In this document: positions 45,128 through 53,582 of the stretch, one piece after another | Numbering within the stretch: the first letter of the stretch is position 1 | Layout of the letters: each line of letters starts with the position of its first letter | Assembly (NCBI GenBank): GCA_902519075.1 | Contig: CABYIO010000001.1 | Coordinates: 51,856 to 115,855, forward strand | Length of the DNA: 64,000 bases | Direction of reading: 5' to 3' | Origin: an uncultured Bacteroidota bacterium | GTDB taxonomy: Bacteria; Bacteroidota; Bacteroidia; Flavobacteriales; Flavobacteriaceae | Notes under the pieces: model-generated | What the model was told of the DNA's origin: nothing | The model's database searches: none | Seen by the model: only the letters and a program-made list of their open reading frames with translations | Translations under genes and position numbers: made by a program

Positions 45128-45585
45128 ATTGGTATGTAATACACACAAAACCAAGAGGGGAGAAAAAAGCTGAGGAACAGTTATTGTCTTTGGGAATTAA
45201 TGCTTATTGTCCAACCCGAAAAGAAATTAGGCTTTGGAGTGATCGTAAAAAAAGAATTCAAGTTCCGGTACTGCCTTCAATGATTTTAGTAAATATTGAT
45301 GAAAAAGATGTTAACAGAGTTTTTGAATGTCCAGGAGTTGTAAGGTATATGTTTTGGCTAGGAAAAAGGGCGGTAGTTAGGCAATCAGAAGTTGATATTT
45401 TAAAAAAATATTTAAATGGAGATCATAATTTTATAAACAGTGAACTTTCAGATATTAAAGTTGGTGATAATTTTAGTTTATCATCTTTTAATAACGAAAA
45501 AGGAATTATAAATAGAATTTCAAATAATAATATTTGGATTTATTTGGAATCTATTGGATACAGTATTAAGCTAAAATTAGCTTAA
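45124..45585 (+). CDS. UpxY-like NusG-paralogue transcription antiterminator
   Basis: 153 residues. The NGN domain starts at once: NWYVIHTKPRGEKKAEEQL, with the family's VPVLPSMILVNIDE and CPGVVRYMFWLGKRAVV. A C-terminal KOW-like domain follows from about 105 (IKVGDNFSLSSFNNEKGII). Such NusG paralogues (UpxY in Bacteroides, RfaH in enterobacteria) stop early termination of long surface-polysaccharide operons and are usually the first gene of the locus, as here. It probably loads on the leader of the operon that starts near 45615. Confidence 0.9.
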   Translation: MNWYVIHTKPRGEKKAEEQLLSLGINAYCPTRKEIRLWSDRKKRIQVPVLPSMILVNIDEKDVNRVFECPGVVRYMFWLGKRAVVRQSEVDILKKYLNGDHNFINSELSDIKVGDNFSLSSFNNEKGIINRISNNNIWIYLESIGYSIKLKLA

Positions 45586-45586
45586 T
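45565..45586. promoter_or_regulatory. 22-bp palindrome at the end of the antiterminator gene
   Basis: ATTAAGCTAA, AA, TTAGCTTAAT: ten perfect paired bases around a two-base centre, overlapping the stop codon and the expected -33 region of the promoter at 45604. No T-run follows, so it is a poor terminator; an operator is likelier. Confidence 0.55.
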
Positions 45587-45603
45587 ATATACTAAACTAG
45601 TAT

Positions 45604-45611
45604 TATTTTTG
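45604..45611 (+). promoter_or_regulatory. Candidate -7 element of the polysaccharide operon
   Basis: TATTTTTG matches TANNTTTG, 47 bases before the aminotransferase ATG. The -33 position reads TTA within the palindrome at 45565-45586. Confidence 0.5.
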
Positions 45612-45613
45612 TT

Positions 45614-45644
45614 AGTCATAATTGTGACTGACGTCGGCGAAGCC
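45614..45644 (+). promoter_or_regulatory. Hairpin-rich operon leader, possible antiterminator loading site
   Basis: Right at the predicted transcript start: AGTCA-TAATTG-TGACT (45614-45629), the palindrome GACGTC overlapping it, then GGC-GAA-GCC (45636-45644) followed by ATAAAAAAAG. The GC-rich stretch stands out in otherwise AT-rich gaps. In E. coli the RfaH recruitment element ops also forms a small hairpin near the start of the operon. The analogy is inference. Confidence 0.45.
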
Positions 45645-45658
45645 ATAAAAAAAGTTGT

Positions 45659-46780
45659 ATGAAAAAAATTAATATTCAAATGGTTGATTTAATGGGTCAA
45701 TACACAAAAATCAAGAATGAAATTGATGCAAATATTATATCATCTATTGAATCTGGTCGATATGTAAATGGACCGATAGTTAAGCAGTTTTCAGAAAATC
45801 TTTCATCTTATTTAAATGTACGGAACGTTATACCATGTGCTAATGGTACTGATGCATTACAAATAGCATTTATGGCTTTAGGTTTAAAACCAGGTGACGA
45901 AATAATATGTCCATCATGGACATATATTGCAACTGCAGAGGCAGCTGCTATATTAGGAATAAAAGTTATTTTCTGCGATGTAGATTTAAATACTTTTAAC
46001 ACGCAAGCAGATTTAATTGAACCACATATTAACGACAAAACAAAAGCCATAGTTCCCGTTCATTTGTATGGGCAATCTTGTGATATGTATTCTGTTATTA
46101 AGCTTGCTGAAAAGTATAAGCTTAAAATTATTGAGGATAATGCTCAAGCAATAGGTTGTAAATATACTCTTCCAAACGGAGATGTAAAATATACTGGAAC
46201 ATTGGGTGATATAGGAACAACATCATTTTATCCTTCAAAAAACCTTGGTTGTTATGGTGATGGCGGTGCAATTTTCACAAACGATGACATCCTTGCAGAA
46301 AAAATTAAAATGATTGTAAATCATGGTGAAAAAATTAAATACCACCATGAAATTGTTGGTTGTAATTCTAGATTAGATTCTATTCAGGCTGAAATTTTAA
46401 ATGTAAAGTTAAAATATTTAGATAATTATAATTCAAGCAGAAAAATAATGGCTAATAATTATAATTTAGCATTTGAAGAAATTGATGAAATTCAAATACC
46501 AAAAATTATTTCAAGCTCTGAGCACGTATATCACCAATATACTTTAAGAGTTTTAAATGGCAGAAGAGATCACCTAAAAACTTATTTAAATGATTTAGGA
46601 ATATCATCAATGATTTATTATCCGATTCCAATTCACAAACAAAAACCATATAGAAATAATCAAGTTTTAGAAAATACTGATATTCTTTCTAATGAAGTTA
46701 TTTCTTTACCAATGCACACTGAATTAGAAAACTCTAATCAGGACTTTATTATTGATAATTTGATAAAATTTTTTAAATGA
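45659..46780 (+). CDS. DegT/DnrJ/EryC1/StrS-type sugar aminotransferase
   Basis: PLP-dependent aminotransferase acting on nucleotide-linked keto-sugars. 373 residues. CANGTDALQIAFMALGLKPG, CPSWTYIATAEAAAILG, EDNAQAIG, and the PLP lysine in FYPSKNLGCYGDGGAI. Its likely product is an amino sugar for the surface glycan; the keto-sugar oxidoreductase and dehydratase it needs are not obvious in the window, except rfbB whose product could be a substrate. First structural gene after the antiterminator; ATGA overlap with the next gene. Confidence 0.9.
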   Translation: MKKINIQMVDLMGQYTKIKNEIDANIISSIESGRYVNGPIVKQFSENLSSYLNVRNVIPCANGTDALQIAFMALGLKPGDEIICPSWTYIATAEAAAILGIKVIFCDVDLNTFNTQADLIEPHINDKTKAIVPVHLYGQSCDMYSVIKLAEKYKLKIIEDNAQAIGCKYTLPNGDVKYTGTLGDIGTTSFYPSKNLGCYGDGGAIFTNDDILAEKIKMIVNHGEKIKYHHEIVGCNSRLDSIQAEILNVKLKYLDNYNSSRKIMANNYNLAFEEIDEIQIPKIISSSEHVYHQYTLRVLNGRRDHLKTYLNDLGISSMIYYPIPIHKQKPYRNNQVLENTDILSNEVISLPMHTELENSNQDFIIDNLIKFFK

Positions 46781-48162
46781 AAATAAAAAATATTTGTTGT
46801 ATAGGCGCAGGCTATGTTGGAGGCCCTACAATGTCGATTATTGCTCACAAAAATCCAAATATTAAAGTTAATGTTGTGGATATGAATGCCGATAAAATTT
46901 CAGCATGGAATTCTAAAGACTTAGATAATTTACCTGTCTATGAGCCAGGTTTATCAAAAGTTGTGAAAGAGGCAAGAGGTAGAAATTTATTTTTTTCTAA
47001 TGATATAAATAAATATATTGATCAGGCTGATATGATATTTATTTCGGTAAATACCCCAACAAAGACATCTGGAGAAGGGATGGGTTATGCAGCAGATTTA
47101 AAATATATTGAAGCTTGCGCAAAACAAATTGCAGAGGTTTCAAAAACAGATAAAATAATTGTAGAAAAATCGACAGTTCCTGTAAGAACATCAGAAAAAA
47201 TTAGACAAATTCTAAAATTAAATAATAGTCATGTTGATTTTCAAATTCTATCTAATCCTGAATTTCTTGCAGAAGGAACAGCTATGAGAGATTTAGAAAT
47301 TCCTGACAGAGTTCTGATAGGAGGAGATAAAACACCAGACGGTCAAAAAGCGATAGAATCTTTAGTGAAAATTTATACCTCCTGGGTTCCTAGAAAAAAT
47401 ATTCTCACAACTAACTTATGGTCTTCAGAATTATCCAAATTAACCGCCAATGCATTTTTAGCTCAAAGAATATCTTCAATTAATTCTTTATCGGAGCTTT
47501 GTGAAGAAACCGGAGCAGATATTGAAGAAGTTTCAAAGGCAATTGGAATGGATTCAAGAATAGGTAGCAGTTTCTTGAAATCATCTGTCGGGTTTGGTGG
47601 AAGTTGTTTTCAAAAGGACATATTGAATTTGGTTTACATTGCAAGAACGCTAGGGCTTGAAAAAGTTGCTGACTATTGGGAACAAATACTAATTATTAAT
47701 GAACACCAAAGAAATAGATTTTCATCAAAGATTATTGATTTTATTAAAAAAGAAAACTTGGAACCTGAAGTGTTAATGCTTGGTTGGGCTTTTAAAAAAA
47801 ACACAAATGATTCTAGAGAATCAGCATCAATATATGTGACAAATAATTTAATAAATAATAGTATTAAAGTTGATATTTATGACCCAAAGGTTAAGGAATA
47901 TCAGGTTAATTTTGATTTATCAAGTTTGAATCCTGATTATGATGCATCATTAGTGAATTATATTGATAATCCCTTTATAAATATTTCAAGCTATAATACT
48001 GTAGTGATAACTACGGAGTGGGATGAATTTAAAGATTTTGACTGGAAGACTGTTTATAATAACATAAAAAAACCAGCCTATATTTTTGATGGTAGAAACA
48101 TCTTAAAAAGTGAAATAATAAAAAAAATTGGATTTAATTATTTAGGGCTTGGAAGAAATTAA
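46777..48162 (+). CDS. ugd: UDP-glucose 6-dehydrogenase, animal-like type
   Basis: Oxidises UDP-glucose to UDP-glucuronate in two NAD-dependent steps. 461 residues. CCIGAGYVGGPTMSIIAHKNP, SVNTPTKTSGEGMGYAADLKY, EKSTVPVRTSE, LSNPEFLAEGTAMRDL and the catalytic cysteine in GFGGSCFQKDI. The GGPTMSIIA and PEFLAEGTA form is that of the longer animal/plant-type UGDHs found in some bacteria. It makes the substrate of the decarboxylase encoded next, with which it overlaps by 14 bases. Confidence 0.94.
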   Translation: MKIKNICCIGAGYVGGPTMSIIAHKNPNIKVNVVDMNADKISAWNSKDLDNLPVYEPGLSKVVKEARGRNLFFSNDINKYIDQADMIFISVNTPTKTSGEGMGYAADLKYIEACAKQIAEVSKTDKIIVEKSTVPVRTSEKIRQILKLNNSHVDFQILSNPEFLAEGTAMRDLEIPDRVLIGGDKTPDGQKAIESLVKIYTSWVPRKNILTTNLWSSELSKLTANAFLAQRISSINSLSELCEETGADIEEVSKAIGMDSRIGSSFLKSSVGFGGSCFQKDILNLVYIARTLGLEKVADYWEQILIINEHQRNRFSSKIIDFIKKENLEPEVLMLGWAFKKNTNDSRESASIYVTNNLINNSIKVDIYDPKVKEYQVNFDLSSLNPDYDASLVNYIDNPFINISSYNTVVITTEWDEFKDFDWKTVYNNIKKPAYIFDGRNILKSEIIKKIGFNYLGLGRN

Positions 48163-49108
48163 GAAAAAAAATATACTGGTTACTGGAGGTGCAGGTTTTA
48201 TTGGATCTCACTTATGTAAGGTCTTAGTTAACTTAGGTAATTATGTAATTTGTTTAGATAATTTATTTACAGGCTCAATAAATAATATTTCAGATTTAAG
48301 AGATAATGTAAATTTTGAATTTGTTAATCATGATATAACAGAGCCTTATTTTAGGGACAATATAGATGAAATATATAATTTAGCATGTCCTGCATCACCA
48401 AAACATTATCAATATAATCCGATTAAAACTGTTAAAACTTGTACAATTGGTGTGATTAATATGCTAGGTTTAGCAAAAAAAAATAATGCTAAAATTCTTC
48501 AGGCAAGCACCAGTGAAGTTTACGGGGATCCAAATGTACATCCACAGGATGAAAGATATAATGGCAATGTTAACCCTGTAGGATTGAGATCATGCTATGA
48601 TGAGGGAAAAAGATGTTCTGAGACTTTATTTATGGATTATCATAGAGAGCATAATCTGAAAATAAAAATTATAAGAATATTTAACACCTTCGGCCCAAAT
48701 ATGGCAAAAAACGATGGTAGAGTTATTTCAAATTTTGTAATGCAAGCTATTAGAAATGAAGAAATAACAATTTATGGGGATGGTAGTCAAACAAGAAGTT
48801 TCCTATATGTTGATGATTTGATTGATGCCATGATTAAAATGATGAATGCCAATAATAATTTCATAGGACCGATCAACATAGGTAATCCACATGAAATCTC
48901 AATGAATAAATTAGCATCTACAATTCTGAGATTGACAAATTCTAAATCTCAATTTATATACAGAGATCTTCCTGAGGATGATCCTAAAAGAAGAAATCCC
49001 GATATTAACTTAGCAAAAAACAAATTGAATTGGACCCCTTTCTGTAGTTTGGAGGTAGGTTTATCAAATACCATTAATTATTTTAAAAAAATAAATGAAA
49101 TCAATTAA
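48149..49108 (+). CDS. UDP-glucuronate decarboxylase (UDP-xylose synthase)
   Basis: Converts UDP-glucuronate to UDP-xylose. 319 residues, extended SDR: ILVTGGAGFIGSHLCK, ACPASPKHYQYNPIKTVKT, STSEVYGDPNVHPQ, SCYDEGKRCSETL (catalytic YxxxK) and RIFNTFGPNM, all diagnostic of UXS. The start is TTG at 48149 inside the end of ugd; no ATG is available nearby. Together with ugd it gives a UDP-Glc to UDP-GlcA to UDP-Xyl route. Confidence 0.93.
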   Translation: MEEIKKKNILVTGGAGFIGSHLCKVLVNLGNYVICLDNLFTGSINNISDLRDNVNFEFVNHDITEPYFRDNIDEIYNLACPASPKHYQYNPIKTVKTCTIGVINMLGLAKKNNAKILQASTSEVYGDPNVHPQDERYNGNVNPVGLRSCYDEGKRCSETLFMDYHREHNLKIKIIRIFNTFGPNMAKNDGRVISNFVMQAIRNEEITIYGDGSQTRSFLYVDDLIDAMIKMMNANNNFIGPINIGNPHEISMNKLASTILRLTNSKSQFIYRDLPEDDPKRRNPDINLAKNKLNWTPFCSLEVGLSNTINYFKKINEIN

Positions 49109-49976
49109 AGGAATAATATTAGCTGGAGGTACTGGTTCAAGATTATATCCATTAACTCTTGGAACTTCAAAGCAATTATTACCAGTCTATGACAAGCCAA
49201 TGATATATTATCCTTTATCTGTTTTAATGCAAGCAGAAATTAAGGATGTTCTAATTATCTCATCTGAGCATGATTTACCAAAGTTTAAAAAATTACTTGG
49301 AGACGGCTCGAAGTTAGGAATTAAAATTTCCTATAAAGTTCAATTTGAACCAAACGGAATCGCTGAATCATTTATTATTGGTCAAGATTTTATTTGTGAT
49401 GATAATGTTTGTTTGATATTGGGGGATAATATTTTTCACGGAGACGAATTTATTTCAAATATTAACACTGCTAAAATAGACTTATCTAATGGATATTCAT
49501 CAATTTTTGGGGTTTCAGTTCCAAATCCAGAAAGCTATGGAGTCATAGAATTTGATGATAAAAACAACATTATTGATATCGCTGAAAAACCTGATTTTGC
49601 AAAAAGTAATATTATTGTTTCTGGATTATATTTTTATACTAATGATGTTGTAAAATTTGCAAAGAAGCTAAAGCCCAGTGAAAGAGGAGAAAAAGAAATC
49701 ACTGATATTAACAACCTTTATTTATCATCAAAAAAATTAAAACTAATACGATTAAAATCTAGTATATCGTGGTTTGATACCGGAACATATAGTTCTTTAA
49801 TTCAAGCCTCAAAATATTTTGAAAATTATGAGAAAAAATCAGGGCAAAAGGCAGCATGTATTGAAGAAATAGCTTATAATATGGGTTTCATTGACAACAG
49901 TCAATTAAATAAAATAGCAAATTCAATGCATAATAGTGAGTATGGAAATTATTTGTTAAAATTGACACTGAAATGA
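49095..49976 (+). CDS. rfbA: Glucose-1-phosphate thymidylyltransferase RfbA/RmlA
   Basis: First enzyme of dTDP-rhamnose synthesis. 293 residues. KGIILAGGTGSRLYPLT, SKQLLPVYDKPMIYYPL, LILGDNIFHGDEF and GVIEFDDKNNIIDIAEKP are diagnostic. It overlaps the decarboxylase gene by 14 bases and rfbC by four. The genes run in the order rfbA-rfbC-rfbD-rfbB, so all four enzymes of the pathway are present. Confidence 0.96.
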   Translation: MKSIKGIILAGGTGSRLYPLTLGTSKQLLPVYDKPMIYYPLSVLMQAEIKDVLIISSEHDLPKFKKLLGDGSKLGIKISYKVQFEPNGIAESFIIGQDFICDDNVCLILGDNIFHGDEFISNINTAKIDLSNGYSSIFGVSVPNPESYGVIEFDDKNNIIDIAEKPDFAKSNIIVSGLYFYTNDVVKFAKKLKPSERGEKEITDINNLYLSSKKLKLIRLKSSISWFDTGTYSSLIQASKYFENYEKKSGQKAACIEEIAYNMGFIDNSQLNKIANSMHNSEYGNYLLKLTLK

Positions 49977-50509
49977 ACTTAACAAAAACAATTTTTAAAG
50001 ATTTAATTATAATAAAACATAATATTCATGTGGATAATAGAGGTTATTTTAAAGAAAGTTTTTTGAAAGAAAAGCTTGAAAATTTAATTAATTATAGTCT
50101 AGAATTTTGTCAAGAAAATAGTGTAAAATCTTATCTAAATGTATTAAGAGGATTACATTATCAAAAACAACCCTATTCTCAATCCAAGTTAGTCTCTGTA
50201 AGTTTAGGTAAAATATTAGATGTTGCAGTTGACATCAGAAAAGAGTCAGAAAATTACGGTAAATATTTTTCTTATATTTTATCTTCTGACAAACATGAGT
50301 CATTGTTTATTCCAAAAGGATTTGCTCACGGATATCTTACCCTAAGTGATTCAGCCATTATTAATTATCAGGTTGATAATTATTATAATCCTGAGGCCGA
50401 GGAAGGTATTCCTTATGATGATGATCTTTTGAAAATTGATTGGGGTGTTGAAAAGAGTAAATTAATCATTTCAAAAAAGGATCAAAATTTTAAACCTTTC
50501 AAATGGTAA
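49973..50509 (+). CDS. rfbC: dTDP-4-dehydrorhamnose 3,5-epimerase RfbC/RmlC
   Basis: Third step of dTDP-rhamnose synthesis. 178 residues, cupin fold. RGYFKESF, the active-site region NVLRGLHYQKQPYSQSKLV, VDIRKESENYGKY, and FIPKGFAHGYLTLSD. Normal length. ATGA overlap with rfbA; the 3' end overlaps rfbD by seven bases. Confidence 0.95.
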   Translation: MNLTKTIFKDLIIIKHNIHVDNRGYFKESFLKEKLENLINYSLEFCQENSVKSYLNVLRGLHYQKQPYSQSKLVSVSLGKILDVAVDIRKESENYGKYFSYILSSDKHESLFIPKGFAHGYLTLSDSAIINYQVDNYYNPEAEEGIPYDDDLLKIDWGVEKSKLIISKKDQNFKPFKW

Positions 50510-51381
50510 TTAGTAAAAAAATATTAATCACTGGTTCAAAAGGTCAACTAGGAAGCTCATTTAAAAAAATTTCAAAAGCTTACAATTATAATTTTATTTT
50601 CACGGATAAAAGTGATTTAGATATAACCAATTTTGACTTGTTAAAAGAATTCTTTAAAAATAATAAAATAGATACTTTAATAAATTGTGTTGCTTACACT
50701 GATGTAGACAGTGCAGAAATTAAAAAAAGTATTTGTAATATGGTTAACTACAAAGCTATGGATTTTTTATCCGGATTATGTGAAAAATTTAATATACAAC
50801 TAATTCACATATCCACTGATTACGTTTTTGACGGAAAGAAAGATTCGCCGTATAATGAATCTGATTTTACTCAGCCGTTAAATAATTATGGTTTATCAAA
50901 ATTACAAGGTGAAAAAGCAGTTATGAATCATAAACTAAAAAATTCCATAATTATTAGGACTTCCCTTTTGTACAATGATAATGGCGATAGTTTTGTAAGA
51001 AAAATAATTAATAAAATTATCAAAGGTGAAAGTATAGAAGTTGTAAATGATCAATTTTCATCACCAACATATGCAGACGATTTAGCGCATGCTATTTTGA
51101 AAATTATTCCATTAATTAGTAACAATATCACTGAAATATATCATTACTCAAACAAAGGCCATTGTTCTAGATATGATTTAGCGATAAAAATAAATGAATT
51201 TATAAATGGTGATTCAAAAATTAGTTCGACAAAATCAAAAAATGAAACCACAGTTAGACCTTTATATTCGGTGCTTGAAACTTCAAAAATCATTAATAAA
51301 TTTAATTTAAGACTAAGACATTGGGAGGAAGCTTTGGAAGAATTTATTTCTAATCAAAATTTTATATTAAATGAAATTTAG
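50503..51381 (+). CDS. rfbD: dTDP-4-dehydrorhamnose reductase RfbD/RmlD
   Basis: Final step, giving dTDP-L-rhamnose. 292 residues, extended SDR: ILITGSKGQLGSSFKK, NCVAYTDVDSAE, HISTDYVFDGKKDSPYNE, NNYGLSKLQGE (YxxxK) and RTSLLYNDNGDSFV. Starts within the end of rfbC and overlaps rfbB by 11 bases, so the four rfb genes are tightly coupled. Confidence 0.95.
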   Translation: MVISKKILITGSKGQLGSSFKKISKAYNYNFIFTDKSDLDITNFDLLKEFFKNNKIDTLINCVAYTDVDSAEIKKSICNMVNYKAMDFLSGLCEKFNIQLIHISTDYVFDGKKDSPYNESDFTQPLNNYGLSKLQGEKAVMNHKLKNSIIIRTSLLYNDNGDSFVRKIINKIIKGESIEVVNDQFSSPTYADDLAHAILKIIPLISNNITEIYHYSNKGHCSRYDLAIKINEFINGDSKISSTKSKNETTVRPLYSVLETSKIINKFNLRLRHWEEALEEFISNQNFILNEI

Positions 51382-52366
51382 ATGTAATAATCTTTTAGTA
51401 ACCGGTGGATCAGGATTTATAGGATCTAATTTTATTGAATATATTTTTAAAAAATATAAAAATATCAATATCTATAATTTAGATAATTTGACTTATGCTG
51501 GGGATGTTAACAACACTCTAATGTTTAAGGACAATAAAAATTATAAATTTATCAAGGGTAGTATTTGTGATACCGAATTAATTCACGACATTTTTAATCA
51601 ACACAAAATTGATGGTGTAATTAATTTTGCTGCAGAAAGCCACGTAGATAACTCAATAGTTAACCCAAATATTTTTATTGAAACAAATGTTAAGGGGGTT
51701 TTAGAGTTAATGAAAGTAGCATGTAGATTTTGGATGGATAAAAATTTCAATTACAAAAATGAATTTCTAAATTCTAGATTTCATCAAATATCCACAGACG
51801 AAATATATGGAAGCATAAATTTTGGAAGCTTTAAAGAGAATCATCAATACAGGCCAAACTCACCCTATTCTGCTTCTAAAGCCTCTGCAGATATGTTGGT
51901 TAGAAGTTTTAATATAACTTATGGTTTAAACACCTCTATTTCTGTTTCATCAAATAATTTCGGAAAGAATCAAAATAATGAAAAATTTATTCCAAAAATT
52001 ATAGAATGTATTCGATCTAAATCAGAAATTCCTGTCTACGGAGATGGTAAAAATGTAAGGGATTGGGTCTTTGTAAACGATAACTGCAGAGCAATTGATT
52101 TAATTTTTAATAATGGAAAATCTGGAGAACAATATAACGTAGGTGCTAATAACGAAATAACTAATTTGGATTTGATTAAAATTATTTCTGAGATTATGTC
52201 TCTTGATTTTAAAATAGGTTTTGTTGAGGACAGAAGAGGTCATGACCTAAGATATAGCTTAGATACAACAAAAATTAAGTCAAAATTGAATTGGTATCCA
52301 ATAAATGACTTTAGAACTTCTTTGGAGAAATATATTAACAACCTAATTGATCATGAGGGTATTTAA
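51371..52366 (+). CDS. rfbB: dTDP-glucose 4,6-dehydratase RfbB/RmlB
   Basis: Second step of the dTDP-rhamnose path. 331 residues: LLVTGGSGFIGSNFIEY, FAAESHVDNSIVNP, QISTDEIYGSI, NSPYSASKASADML (YxxxK), NNFGKNQNNEKFIPKII and GDGKNVRDWVFV. The dTDP-4-keto-6-deoxyglucose product could also feed the upstream DegT aminotransferase. It overlaps the DUF2061 gene by 14 bases. Confidence 0.95.
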   Translation: MKFRCNNLLVTGGSGFIGSNFIEYIFKKYKNINIYNLDNLTYAGDVNNTLMFKDNKNYKFIKGSICDTELIHDIFNQHKIDGVINFAAESHVDNSIVNPNIFIETNVKGVLELMKVACRFWMDKNFNYKNEFLNSRFHQISTDEIYGSINFGSFKENHQYRPNSPYSASKASADMLVRSFNITYGLNTSISVSSNNFGKNQNNEKFIPKIIECIRSKSEIPVYGDGKNVRDWVFVNDNCRAIDLIFNNGKSGEQYNVGANNEITNLDLIKIISEIMSLDFKIGFVEDRRGHDLRYSLDTTKIKSKLNWYPINDFRTSLEKYINNLIDHEGI

Positions 52367-52778
52367 TTATAATTTTTCACTAAGACATTTAGCAAAAACT
52401 ATAACCTGGAGAATTGTTGCTACCTTTGATACCATAATTATTGCCTATTTTATCTCTGGAAGCTTAGAGCTTGGTATTAAGATAGGCTCAATTGAAATAC
52501 TTACAAAAATGATTTTATACTACATTCATGAAAGATTATGGTTTAAGTCAAAGTTTATAAATCATAGAACACGTCATATACTCAAAACATTTTCTTGGCG
52601 CTTAATCGGTACAATGGATACAATCATAATTTCATTATTTATTATTGGAAGTTTTTCAGCGGGTCTAAAGATTGGTTTCACAGAAACAATTACAAAAATG
52701 ATTTTATATTATTTACATGAAAAATTATGGTACAGAATTAACTTAGGGCTTGATACAAGAAAAAATTTAGTTAGATGA
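52353..52778 (+). CDS. Membrane protein with two tandem DUF2061 domains
   Basis: 141 residues from ATG 52353. It consists of two copies of one ~57-residue unit: RHLAKTITWRIVATFDTII ... TKMILYYIHERLWFK and RHILKTFSWRLIGTMDTII ... TKMILYYLHEKLWYR. Each has two short hydrophobic helices; the DUF2061 function is unknown. Genes of this family often sit near sulfate-activation genes, and here it is coupled to cysQ by an ATGA overlap. A TTG two codons upstream is less likely. A role in sulfate or PAP handling at the membrane is only a suggestion. Confidence 0.85.
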   Translation: MRVFNYNFSLRHLAKTITWRIVATFDTIIIAYFISGSLELGIKIGSIEILTKMILYYIHERLWFKSKFINHRTRHILKTFSWRLIGTMDTIIISLFIIGSFSAGLKIGFTETITKMILYYLHEKLWYRINLGLDTRKNLVR

Positions 52779-53578
52779 CTATTGATGAAAAATTAAAATT
52801 AGCGATTAGTGCAAGTTTAAAGGCTGCTATTCAGATAAAAAAAATTTATGAATCAGCTGAATTTGATATTGAATATAAAAAAGATAATTCACCATTGACA
52901 AAGGCTGATTTAGTATCAAATGAAATAATAAAAGCTGAACTTAAAAAATCAGAATTACCGATATTATCTGAAGAAGAAAAATCAATTGATTTTGATATTA
53001 GAAAAAACTGGTATGAGCTTTGGATCGTTGACCCAATTGATGGTACTAAAGAGTTTATTAAAAGAAATGGTGAGTTTACTGTGAATATAGCTTTAGTCAG
53101 GAATAAAGCTCCAATAATTGGTGTTATTTATGCACCTGCACTTAATACTCTTTATTTTTCGTCTGTTGAAATTGGATCATTTAAATTTGAAAATTTAGAT
53201 GTTAATAAATTTAACATCAATGAAATATTAAATTCTGCTTTAAAATTACCTATTGTCAGTGTAAATAAAATATACACAATTGTTGTTAGCAGATCTCATA
53301 TGTCTGAGGAAACTGACCTATATATAAAAAAAATAAAAAAATTGAAGGGTGAAATCAAGTTGATTTACTCTGGTAGTTCCTTAAAAATGTGTTTAGTTGC
53401 AGAAGGTAAAGCAGATGTTTATCCCCGTTTTGCCCCAACTATGGAATGGGATACTGCTGCCGGTCAGGCAATTTGTGAAGCTGCAAATTCCCAGTTTATA
53501 GACTTATCTACTAATGAAAGAATTACATATAATAGGAAAAATTTAACAAATAACTGGTTTATAGTTAAAAAAACTTAA
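52775..53578 (+). CDS. cysQ: 3'(2'),5'-bisphosphate nucleotidase CysQ
   Basis: Hydrolyses 3'-phosphoadenosine 5'-phosphate, the by-product of sulfotransferases (or of PAPS reduction), to AMP and phosphate. 267 residues of the inositol-monophosphatase superfamily: SPLTKADLVSNEII, ILSEEEKSIDF, metal site WIVDPIDGTKEFI, and PTMEWDTAAGQAICEAA. Its presence inside a glycan locus holding two sulfotransferases suggests it clears PAP during glycan sulfation. ATGA overlap with the DUF2061 gene. Confidence 0.93.
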   Translation: MTIDEKLKLAISASLKAAIQIKKIYESAEFDIEYKKDNSPLTKADLVSNEIIKAELKKSELPILSEEEKSIDFDIRKNWYELWIVDPIDGTKEFIKRNGEFTVNIALVRNKAPIIGVIYAPALNTLYFSSVEIGSFKFENLDVNKFNINEILNSALKLPIVSVNKIYTIVVSRSHMSEETDLYIKKIKKLKGEIKLIYSGSSLKMCLVAEGKADVYPRFAPTMEWDTAAGQAICEAANSQFIDLSTNERITYNRKNLTNNWFIVKKT

Positions 53579-53582
53579 AAAA

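Noticed and set aside
45568-45600. Palindrome at the end of the antiterminator gene as a rho-independent terminator
   Set aside because: No T-run follows the stem; an operator or coincidence is likelier.
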